NCBI GenBank assembly: GCA_937889645.1
Contig: CALBZE010000076.1
Location: 1-12,173 of the forward strand
DNA: 12,173 bases
Origin: an uncultured bacterium
GTDB taxonomy: Bacteria; Gemmatimonadota; Gemmatimonadetes; Longimicrobiales; RSA9
Reading direction: 5' to 3'
In this document: positions 1 through 6,365 of the stretch, in pieces
Layout of the letters: every line of letters starts with the position of its first letter
How positions within the stretch are numbered: the stretch's first letter is position 1
Translations under genes and position numbers: made by a program
The notes under the pieces: model-generated
Told to the model about the DNA's origin: nothing
The model's input: the letters and a program-made list of their open reading frames with translations, nothing else
The model's database searches: none

Positions 1-720
<720 letters not shown>

Positions 721-771
721 GATGGAGCGCGCAGGGCAAGGGCTAGGGCGAGTCATCGAGGAGCGCTGGTC

Positions 772-1305
772 ATGAGTGGTCATAGAGAGCCGGGAGTGCT
801 CGGCATCTTCGCCGAGGTCGATGCCACCGCGCACGCGATCGAGCGGCTGCGCGAGGCGGGCAACAAGGACATCGTCGTCTTCTCGCCCGTGCCCCGGCAC
901 GAGCTGGAGCACGCGCTGGACCGGCACGAGAGCCCCGTGCGCATGTTCACGCTGGTCGGCGGTCTGACCGGCGCGGCCTCGGGCTTCGCGCTGGGGACGT
1001 GGACGTCGCTCGACTGGCCGCTGGTCACCGGCGGGAAGTCGATCATCTCGATTCCGGCGTTCGTCATCCCGGCGTTCGAGCTGATGGTCCTGTTCGGCGC
1101 CCTCTCGACGGTGCTCGGCCTGTTCATCAACGCACGGCTGCCGCACGTGAAGAAGCACGTGATCTACGACCCCTCGTTCTCGGCGGGCAATTTCGGCGTC
1201 TTCGCGCCGACCGCGCCGGGGCAGGAGGGGTCGGCACGGTCGATCATGGAAGAGAGCGGTGCGCTCCAGATCCGGGTGTGGCCGGAGGAGGTAACCGTTG
1301 ATTAG
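772..1305 (+). CDS. actD: ACIII subunit ActD (DUF3341 family)
   Basis: The 177-residue product matches the DUF3341 family, the ActD subunit of alternative complex III. It has a soluble N-terminal domain beginning GVLGIFAEVDAT with an alpha/beta look (residues 8-55), then two membrane helices (about 58-78 and 95-119) joined by a short loop, and a C-terminal soluble tail. ActD carries no redox cofactor and packs beside ActC and ActF in known ACIII structures. The ATG is preceded by GAGGAG about seven bases upstream, and the gene starts 51 nt after actC stops, so it sits in the same operon. Its last 8 bases overlap the start of actE, suggesting translational coupling. Length and hydropathy are normal for the family. 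Confidence 0.88.
   Translation: MSGHREPGVLGIFAEVDATAHAIERLREAGNKDIVVFSPVPRHELEHALDRHESPVRMFTLVGGLTGAASGFALGTWTSLDWPLVTGGKSIISIPAFVIPAFELMVLFGALSTVLGLFINARLPHVKKHVIYDPSFSAGNFGVFAPTAPGQEGSARSIMEESGALQIRVWPEEVTVD
1284..1297 (+). promoter_or_regulatory. Ribosome binding site deciding the TTG start of actE
   Basis: GGAGGAGGTAA lies inside the last codons of actD, with AGGAGGT at 1286-1292 and 5 nt to the TTG at 1298. It is one of the strongest Shine-Dalgarno matches in the window. It fixes the actE start because no ATG or GTG sits at a usable distance in that frame before the lipoprotein-like signal sequence. Confidence 0.75.
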
Positions 1306-1900
1306 GCGGAATCAGATCGCCGTCAGGGTGGCCGGCGTAGCCGTCCTGGCGCTGTCGGCAGGCGGGTGCACCGCACTCGACACCCTGCTGTCGAAGGTCC
1401 CGTTCTTCTCGTTCATGCAGGAGTCGCCGGCGTTCGATCCGTACGAGGCGCCGCGGCCGGCGCCCGTGGGCGCTGTCCCGTTCGCCGCGCCGCACCCGCA
1501 GGATCCGATCCGGCCGCCGGCGGGGCCCGTCACCGAGCAGTTCCTGCAGTCGCTGACGGAGCGGCTCGACAACCCGGTCCCGGCGACGCCGGAATCGATC
1601 GAGAAGGGAAGGCAGCTCTACCAGACGTACTGCTTCGTCTGCCACGGCGCCGAGGGCGCGGGGAACGGCCCGGCGGTCGGGCCCGGCCGCATCCCGTTCG
1701 CGCTCCCGATCGTCGGCGAGAGGGCCGAGTCGCTCTCCGACGAGTATTACTACGGCATCATCGGCTACGGCCGCGGTCTCATGCCGGCGTACGGCGGGCG
1801 CGTCACGCCCGATGAGCGCTGGCACATCGTGAATTACATTCGGCAGCTCCAGCGGGGGACGGCCGCCGGGCAGGCGCAGCCGTCGCCGGCGGGGAGGTGA
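1298..1900 (+). CDS. actE: ACIII mono-heme cytochrome c subunit ActE
   Basis: The 200-residue product is a membrane-anchored mono-heme cytochrome c that fits ActE of alternative complex III, on the periplasmic electron path. Residues 1-24 form a signal sequence (RR near the N-terminus, hydrophobic core, then AGGC with Cys24). The -3 residue is Ala rather than the usual Leu, so the lipobox is imperfect but lipid anchoring is likely. A Pro/Ala-rich linker (about 45-80) precedes the cytochrome domain. The heme site is CFVCH at 112-116, followed by GAEGAGNGPAVGPG; the likely axial Met is M162 in GRGLMPAYGG, and WHIVNYIRQLQ forms the final class I helix. The gene begins with TTG, overlaps actD by 8 bp and ends 3 nt before actF. 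Confidence 0.92.
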   Translation: MIRRNQIAVRVAGVAVLALSAGGCTALDTLLSKVPFFSFMQESPAFDPYEAPRPAPVGAVPFAAPHPQDPIRPPAGPVTEQFLQSLTERLDNPVPATPESIEKGRQLYQTYCFVCHGAEGAGNGPAVGPGRIPFALPIVGERAESLSDEYYYGIIGYGRGLMPAYGGRVTPDERWHIVNYIRQLQRGTAAGQAQPSPAGR

Positions 1901-1903
1901 ACG

Positions 1904-3208
1904 ATGGCGCACGACACCTTCGAAGAAGTCGAGCTCCCGGTGCGCCGGTTCGAGGGCTTCCCGAAGCCGGCGCTGCTCGCCACCGCGGGGATGCTCCTGG
2001 TCGGCATCGCGGCGTTCGTCGCGACGCTCATGAGCGATCCCGACCGCGCCTGGCGCGCGTATCTCTTCAACTGGCTGTACTTCGGCACGATCGCGCAGGG
2101 CGGCGTCATGCTCGCCGTCGCGGTGATCCTGGCCCGCGGCCTCTGGGCCCGGCCGGTCCGCCGCATCGCGCTTGGCTTCGTCTCGTTCCTGCCGATCTGG
2201 TACGTGCTGCTCTTCCCGCTCCTCCTCCAGGGCGAGCGGATCTTCCACTGGTACCACGAGGAGTTGCACGGCGCGAAGGCGACGTACCTGGACATGCCGT
2301 TCCTCGCGGCGCGCAACATCCTGCTCCTTGCCGCGCTGCTCGGCCTCTCGCTCCTCTTCGCCTACTGGGCGCTCCGCCCGGACGCGGGGATGCTGCGCGA
2401 CGAGACGACGGGCAAGCTCAAGGGGCTCTACGACCGCCTCAGCCGCGGCTGGCTCGGCCAGCAGGCAGAGGAGGAGCGCGCGCAGAAGCGGCTCCAGGTC
2501 ATTGGGCCGATCCTCGCGCTGACTTGGGCGCTCGCGTTCTCCGTCGTCGCGTTCGACTTCGTGCAGTCGCAGGACCCACACTGGTTCAGCACGCTGATCG
2601 GGCCGTACTTCTTCATGGCCGGCTTCCTGGGCGGGATCTCGGCGACGATCCTGTTCACGATCGCGTACAGGAAGAGCCTGGGGCTCGACGGCGTGATCCG
2701 CACGCAGCAGTTCCACGACCTCGGCAAGCTCCAGTTCGCGTTCTGCGTCTTCTGGGCGTACCTCTTCTGGTCGCAGTACCTGGTGATCTGGTACGGCCAG
2801 ATCCCGTGGGAGCAGGCGTTCTTCGTCGCGCGGCTGGGTGAGCCGTACGGCAAGATCGCGCTCGCGGTCTTCCTGCTGATCTTCGTGTTCCCGTTCTTCG
2901 GGCTGCTCAGCGCGACGCCGAAGAAGAAGCCGCAGGTCCTGGCGATCTTCGCCGCGCTCGTCCTGCTCGGCCTCTGGCTCGAGCGCTACATCCTGGTCTA
3001 CCCGTCGTTCTACCGGGGCGAGGGCGCGCCGCCGCTCGGCTGGCAGGAGATCGGGACCGGGCTCGCTTTCGCCGGGCTCTTCATCGGCTCGGCCGTCCGG
3101 TTCGCGACGCGCTACCCGGTCGTCCAGCTCTGGCAGCCGGCCGCCGAGGAGGCGCTGATGCTGTCGACCGAGGAGCCACCGGGGACGGAGGCGGTCACGG
3201 GGGACTGA
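1904..3208 (+). CDS. actF: ACIII membrane subunit ActF (quinol:cytochrome c oxidoreductase, NrfD-like)
   Basis: The 434-residue product is a polytopic membrane protein with about ten hydrophobic helices (near 22-44, 54-78, 89-110, 133-155, 200-218, 229-254, 275-297, 317-337, 344-366, 381-400). Number, spacing and gene position match ActF, a partner of ActC in alternative complex III. Segments such as FDFVQSQDPHWFSTLIGPYF (218-237), FWSQYLVIWYG (288-298) and LWLERYILVYPS (357-368) are characteristic of the family. ActF has no cofactor of its own; it is proposed to contribute to quinol chemistry or proton movement. A charged stretch (about 160-198) lies between helices four and five. The ATG follows a strong site, GGGGAGGTGA, that overlaps the actE stop. 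The gene is the last of the operon here, with a terminator 22 nt after its stop. Confidence 0.9.
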   Translation: MAHDTFEEVELPVRRFEGFPKPALLATAGMLLVGIAAFVATLMSDPDRAWRAYLFNWLYFGTIAQGGVMLAVAVILARGLWARPVRRIALGFVSFLPIWYVLLFPLLLQGERIFHWYHEELHGAKATYLDMPFLAARNILLLAALLGLSLLFAYWALRPDAGMLRDETTGKLKGLYDRLSRGWLGQQAEEERAQKRLQVIGPILALTWALAFSVVAFDFVQSQDPHWFSTLIGPYFFMAGFLGGISATILFTIAYRKSLGLDGVIRTQQFHDLGKLQFAFCVFWAYLFWSQYLVIWYGQIPWEQAFFVARLGEPYGKIALAVFLLIFVFPFFGLLSATPKKKPQVLAIFAALVLLGLWLERYILVYPSFYRGEGAPPLGWQEIGTGLAFAGLFIGSAVRFATRYPVVQLWQPAAEEALMLSTEEPPGTEAVTGD

Positions 3209-3230
3209 CGGTTTCCCGGGAGTGTTATGC

Positions 3231-3266
3231 GACGACGGCCGCGCGTTCGCGCGGTCGTCGTCTTTT
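3231..3266 (+). terminator. Rho-independent terminator of the act operon
   Basis: GACGACGGCCGCGC (3231-3244) pairs with GCGCGGTCGTCGTC (3249-3262) in a 14-bp stem with one G-U wobble (3238/3255) and a GTTC loop, followed at once by TTTT (3263-3266). It begins 22 nt past the actF stop. There is no A-run on its left side, so it should act on plus-strand transcripts only. Confidence 0.85.
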
Positions 3267-3278
3267 CCGGCTCGGAAG

Positions 3279-3314
3279 AAAACGGCTTCACCAGCGGCGA
3301 TCCCGCCCGGTGAA
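3279..3314 (-). terminator. Candidate terminator for the convergent minus-strand operon
   Basis: Read on the minus strand, TTCACC (3314-3309) pairs with GGTGAA (3292-3287). An inner 4-bp stem (3303-3306 with 3294-3297) lies across a small internal loop, and TTTT follows (complement of 3282-3279) after a 4-nt GCCG spacer. It lies about 80 nt past the methyltransferase stop. The stem is weaker than the act terminator. A second, more stable hairpin without a T-run (3328-3334 with 3342-3348) lies closer to the stop. Confidence 0.4.
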
Positions 3315-3327
3315 AGAGTCCCCGCCC

Positions 3328-3392
3328 GGCCGCCGCGGGCCGGCGGCCAGGCGCCTCCGGACCGGCGGCCCGGCGCGTCCGGACCGGAGGCC
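3328..3392. repeat. GC-rich hairpin and 22-bp-spaced direct repeat between convergent genes
   Basis: GGCCGCC at 3328-3334 pairs with GGCGGCC at 3342-3348 around a 7-nt loop. Just beyond it, TCCGGACCGGCGGCC (3356-3370) recurs as TCCGGACCGGAGGCC (3378-3392), with one mismatch and a 22-base offset. No coding frame is supported here. It may be only low-complexity GC-rich spacer or part of the methyltransferase 3' UTR. Confidence 0.5.
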
Positions 3393-3395
3393 GCC

Positions 3396-4166
3396 TCACC
3401 GCGGCCCCACCACCCGGTCGAAGAACTTCCGCACCTCGATCGCCATCGCGCGGAGCAGCCCGGCCTCCCTCGAATCCAGGTCGGCCCTCCGCGCGACCGC
3501 GCGTACGGTGCGCATGATCGCTTCGGGGTTGCGCTTCTTGAAGAACTCGATGGTGCGCAGCGCCTGCTCCGTCGCGTCGAAGAGCCGCTGCATCTCTTCC
3601 GCGTTCGCGCGCCGCCCGGACGCCTTGCGGTGCTTCGGGAGCGGCGCCGCCGCGCCCGGGCCGGCCATCCGCAGCTCGTAGGCGATGAGGAGCACCGCCT
3701 GGGCGAGGTTGAGCGACCAGTGCTCCTGGTCGGTCGGGACCGTGAGCGCGCGGTCGCAGAGGTCCAGATCCTCGTTCGAGAGCCCCTTGTCCTCCCGCCC
3801 GAAGACGATTGCGACCGGGCCGTTCCCCTCCGCCGCGATGCGGAGCAGCTCGGGCGCGGCCTCCCGGGGGTGCTGCCAGACGTACGCCGCGGTCCGCCGC
3901 CGCGCGGTCGTGCCGACCACGTGCGCGGCGTCCGCGATTGCGTCGCGCAACGTTTCGTAGAACTCGATGCGTTCGATGATCGGCTCGGAGCCGTGCGCGA
4001 TCCCGGCGATGCGGTAGGCGTCGAACTCCGCCGGCCGAACGAGACGCATGCGACGCAGCCCCATGTTCATCATCGCCCGCACGGAGCCGGCGATGTTGAC
4101 CAGGTCCTGCGTCTCGTTCAGGACGACGACGATGTTCGAGAGGGCGTCGCTCCGTGGTTCCGTCAT
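3396..4166 (-). CDS. trmJ: TrmJ-like tRNA 2'-O-methyltransferase (SpoU/TrmH, SPOUT family)
   Basis: The 256-residue product is a SPOUT-fold RNA ribose methyltransferase closest in layout to bacterial TrmJ, which uses S-adenosylmethionine to methylate the 2'-OH of residue 32 in some tRNAs. The three SpoU motifs are present: NIAGSVRAM (24-32, with the conserved Arg at 30), VFGREDKGLSNEDL (121-134) and SLNLAQAVLLIAYELRM (151-167), which form the trefoil knot that binds the cofactor. A C-terminal helical extension (about 190-250, EEMQRLFDATEQAL to VRKFF) is the TrmJ-type tail and argues against plain TrmH or TrmL. The start is the ATG at 4166; the frame continues upstream only as Arg-rich shadow of the neighbouring gene. 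It lies 43 nt after the aminotransferase stop on the same strand, so co-transcription is plausible. Exact tRNA target is inferred. Confidence 0.82.
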   Translation of the reverse strand: MTEPRSDALSNIVVVLNETQDLVNIAGSVRAMMNMGLRRMRLVRPAEFDAYRIAGIAHGSEPIIERIEFYETLRDAIADAAHVVGTTARRRTAAYVWQHPREAAPELLRIAAEGNGPVAIVFGREDKGLSNEDLDLCDRALTVPTDQEHWSLNLAQAVLLIAYELRMAGPGAAAPLPKHRKASGRRANAEEMQRLFDATEQALRTIEFFKKRNPEAIMRTVRAVARRADLDSREAGLLRAMAIEVRKFFDRVVGPR

Positions 4167-4209
4167 GCCCCGCCCGGAGTCCTGGCGAACGCTGCGATCA
4201 CGACTCGCG

Positions 4210-5598
4210 CTACGCCGTCGCCGCCTGGCCGCGCACGACGCTCGAGGCCGCGGCGGCCGGCACGCCCTCCCAGCGGCGCAACAGGTCGCAGAACGCGTCG
4301 ATGTCGCCCTCGTGGTTGCAGAGCCCGAGCGACACGCGCACCGCGCCGACCGGCTTGTCGCGCAGGCAATCGGAGAAGCGGGGGATCGTGAAGCTCTCAC
4401 CCAGCTCGCGGAAACACCGCAGCGCCTCGCCCGGCGGCAGGTCGAACGACGTCTCCGCCGCACCGGGGTTGCAGAAACAACCGGTCCGCAGTGAGATCCC
4501 GACCTCGGCCGCGCCGAGCTCGACCGCCTCGTAGTCGATCACCCGGCCGCTCGGATCCACCAGGTTGAAGGCGACGGTGCCGCCCCGCCCTTCGTTCTCC
4601 GTCGGACCGTAGATGACCACGAGCGGCGCACCGTTCGGGTGCCGCAGCGACTGCATCCGCTCGAGCAGATACGCCGTCAGATCACGGATGTGCGCCTGGA
4701 TCCGGTCCATGCCGACCGACTCGAGGAAGTCCAGCCCAGCCGGGACCGCCGCGATGTCCAGGAAGTTCAGCGTGCCGTCCTCGAACGCCTCGGCGTCTCG
4801 ATATAGCATGCTGACCTGGTGCTGCGTCGAGACGAAGCGGACCGTGCCGCCGGCGAACCAGGGGCGCCGCAGCCTGGCCAGCGCCTCACGCCGCGCGATC
4901 AGCGCGCCCACCCCCGTCGGATAGCCGAACATCTTGTAGAACGAGATCGACACGAAGTCCGGCTTCACCACGCTCAGGTCGAGCCGGTTCGTCGGCACGT
5001 ACGCAGCCGCGTCCAGAAGCACGTCGTACCCCAGCGCGTGCGCGGTCTCGATCCACTCCAGCGGGTGCTTCACCCCGGAGAAGTTCGACTGCGCCGGGTA
5101 CGCGAACAGGTTCGCCTCCCCGGGGTCCGCGCCGGCGAGCGCAGCCGCGACGTCCTCCGCGACGCGTAGATCCTTCCCGAGCCGCAGGTACCGCACGTCC
5201 GCGCCGCGCGACGACGCGAACTCGCGGATCCCGTTCACCGAGTTGTGATTGTCCGCCGTGAGCCGGAACTTCGAGCCCGGCCCGAACGGGTACGCCTCGC
5301 CCAGCAGCTTCAGCCCGCCGCTCGCGTTCAGCGTGAAGATCGCTTCGTACTCGGCGCGGTCCGCGTTGAAGAACTCCAGCACCCGCGCCCGCGCGCCCTC
5401 GACCAGCTCCGTGCTCGCCTCCGACGACGGGCTCTTGGAGTGCGGGTTGCCGAACACGCCCGCGAGCAGCCGATCCGCGTGCCGGCGCACCAGCGACTCC
5501 GGATACAGCGCGCTCCCCGTGTGATCCAGGTACACATGGCCGCCGGCGTCGAGCCGGCCGAATTCCTTCGCGCGGAGCGCCCGAATCGTCTCGTCCAT
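4210..5598 (-). CDS. Class V aminotransferase, Moco-sulfurase/cysteine desulfurase-like PLP enzyme
   Basis: The 462-residue product is a fold-type I PLP enzyme of aminotransferase class V. It resembles the N-terminal sulfurase domain of molybdenum cofactor sulfurase more than NifS/IscS. Features: YLDHTGSALYPESLV near the N-terminus (23-37), FGNPHS (49-54), Asp196 in VLLDAAAYV as the pyridine-N contact, Lys222 in SISFYKMFGYPTGVGAL as the Schiff-base lysine, and SLRTGCFCNPGA (369-380) with Cys374 and Cys376, the expected region of the persulfide-forming Cys. No C-terminal MOSC domain is present, so it is a stand-alone sulfurase-like enzyme. Its substrate is unproven: L-cysteine is likely, but a related isomerase or lyase role cannot be excluded. 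The ATG at 5598 is preceded on the minus strand by GAGAGGACTGAGGCG. It heads a two-gene minus-strand unit with the methyltransferase. Confidence 0.82.
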   Translation of the reverse strand: MDETIRALRAKEFGRLDAGGHVYLDHTGSALYPESLVRRHADRLLAGVFGNPHSKSPSSEASTELVEGARARVLEFFNADRAEYEAIFTLNASGGLKLLGEAYPFGPGSKFRLTADNHNSVNGIREFASSRGADVRYLRLGKDLRVAEDVAAALAGADPGEANLFAYPAQSNFSGVKHPLEWIETAHALGYDVLLDAAAYVPTNRLDLSVVKPDFVSISFYKMFGYPTGVGALIARREALARLRRPWFAGGTVRFVSTQHQVSMLYRDAEAFEDGTLNFLDIAAVPAGLDFLESVGMDRIQAHIRDLTAYLLERMQSLRHPNGAPLVVIYGPTENEGRGGTVAFNLVDPSGRVIDYEAVELGAAEVGISLRTGCFCNPGAAETSFDLPPGEALRCFRELGESFTIPRFSDCLRDKPVGAVRVSLGLCNHEGDIDAFCDLLRRWEGVPAAAASSVVRGQAATA

Positions 5599-5655
5599 CG
5601 CCTCAGTCCTCTCGCATGGCCGCGCCCGTTCGGCGGCGGTCCGTTTCCGGGCAGC

Positions 5656-5684
5656 AAGATACGGAACCGGCGAGCCGGCAACAA
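5656..5684 (-). promoter_or_regulatory. Candidate sigma-70-type promoter for the aminotransferase operon
   Basis: On the minus strand TTGTTG (complement of 5679-5684) and TATCTT (complement of 5656-5661) are separated by exactly 17 bases, about 50 nt ahead of the aminotransferase ATG. The -35 matches the consensus at 3 of 6 positions and the -10 at 4 of 6, so this is only a candidate, though it falls in one of the few AT-containing patches of the intergenic region. Confidence 0.35.
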
Positions 5685-5739
5685 GAAACGGCTTCGCCCC
5701 GGCCGCCCTCGCAGCGCGCGTCGGGACCTATTCTTGCTG

Positions 5740-5748
5740 GATAATATC
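5740..5748 (+). promoter_or_regulatory. Candidate -10 element for the small secreted-protein gene
   Basis: GATAATAT is the most AT-rich word in the intergenic region and holds two overlapping -10-like hexamers (GATAAT 5740-5745, TAATAT 5743-5748). A start site just after it would give a leader of about 50 nt to the ATG at 5805, which has a good ribosome binding site (GGGAGGG). I see no matching -35 element at 16-18 bases upstream, hence the low confidence. Confidence 0.3.
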
Positions 5749-5804
5749 ATGCCGGAGGCGGGTTTTCGGCCCGTCTCACCAGCAGAGTCGACGCGGGAGG
5801 GCGA

Positions 5805-6260
5805 ATGCGATTCTTGATGAAATCCGTCGTGGCCGTGGCGCTGCTCGCGCCGGTCGGGTTGAGCGCCCAAGCGCCTGCCGATGCGCCGGCGTGTCGGGCG
5901 GACCTGGACGGCAACCGGCTCACGACGACGATCGAGTTCTCCGACGGTTACGCGGTCGAAGCGCCGTGGACCGTGAACTGGAACCGCGCGGCTTCGCTGG
6001 AGGATGGGAGCCGGGGCGTCTCGGCGAAGGCGAGCCTGGACCGGATCGTCGAAGTCGACCCGGCGACGGGGCAGCGGGTGGTGACGCCGTTCCCCGAGCC
6101 GATCGAGACGACGTTCGAGGGGCGGAGCGAGGAGGAGCTGATCTACCGGGCCGCGCAGATCTGGTGTCTGACGGTGCTGCGCGCGCAGGAGCAGAGCGGA
6201 GGCGGCTCGCAGCAGCCGACGTCGTCGCCGGCGAGGTCGTCGGTGGGGGCGGCGGGGTAG
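5805..6260 (+). CDS. Small secreted hypothetical protein
   Basis: The 151-residue product is not a family I recognise. Residues 1-23 look like a Sec signal peptide: Arg2 and Lys6, a hydrophobic core (VVAVALLAPVGL), and AQA as the probable signal peptidase I site, so the mature protein should be periplasmic or secreted. The mature part has only two cysteines (Cys30 and Cys121), which could form one disulfide linking the N-terminus to a late helix (about 108-128, SEEELIYRAAQIWCLTVLRA). The middle (about 38-105) looks like beta-strand-rich sequence. The tail after 130 is Gly/Gln/Ser/Pro-rich and probably disordered. The ATG has GGGAGGGCGA just upstream, supporting translation. It is followed by a long inverted repeat and then the GMC gene; nothing in the context gives it a role. 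Confidence 0.65.
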   Translation: MRFLMKSVVAVALLAPVGLSAQAPADAPACRADLDGNRLTTTIEFSDGYAVEAPWTVNWNRAASLEDGSRGVSAKASLDRIVEVDPATGQRVVTPFPEPIETTFEGRSEEELIYRAAQIWCLTVLRAQEQSGGGSQQPTSSPARSSVGAAG

Positions 6261-6277
6261 GGAGCGAAGCCCGAGCC

Positions 6278-6317
6278 GGCCCGGGACGCGTCGTGGGAGG
6301 CGCGGCGCGCCCGGGCC
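6278..6317. repeat. Inverted repeat between the hypothetical gene and the GMC gene
   Basis: GGCCCGGG (6278-6285) pairs perfectly with CCCGGGCC (6310-6317). After a single bulged A, CGCG (6287-6290) pairs with CGCG (6306-6309), giving a 12-bp stem around a 15-nt loop. It begins 17 nt past the stop at 6260. There is no T-run on either side, so it could be a Rho-associated or attenuator hairpin, or an mRNA 3' end stabiliser. Confidence 0.6.
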
Positions 6318-6345
6318 GAATCGTGCGCCTGTACGTCGGCCAGCG

Positions 6346-6365
6346 ACACCGCTAACTTGCGGTGT
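6346..6365 (+). promoter_or_regulatory. Perfect 7-bp palindrome abutting the GMC start codon; possible leaderless -10 or operator
   Basis: ACACCGC (6346-6352) and GCGGTGT (6359-6365) are exact inverted repeats flanking TAACTT (6353-6358), and the ATG follows immediately at 6366. TAACTT fits the loose TAnnnT -10 form seen before leaderless transcripts, and no Shine-Dalgarno sequence is visible ahead of this ATG. Alternatively the palindrome is a regulator site or an mRNA hairpin next to the start. Function is inferred. Confidence 0.4.

Noticed and set aside
1244..2716. A 490-codon minus-strand open frame antisense to actE and actF.
   Set aside because: Same artefact of rare TTA/CTA/TCA codons; the sense genes are confident ACIII subunits.
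3222..4391. A 389-codon plus-strand open frame across the methyltransferase gene.
   Set aside because: Antisense shadow of trmJ; it begins inside the act terminator and its product is Arg/Pro-rich with no recognisable motif.
4167..4463. A 99-codon N-terminal extension of the methyltransferase frame.
   Set aside because: The extension is Arg/Cys/Ala-rich, overlaps the 3' end of the aminotransferase gene and lacks homology-like features; the SpoU fold begins just after the ATG at 4166.
5749..5817. A 22-codon open frame starting right after the AT-rich box and overlapping the start of the secreted-protein gene, a possible leader peptide.
   Set aside because: It has no ribosome binding site, lies where the mRNA start is expected, and its sequence shows no attenuation-type residue run; chance is the simpler explanation.
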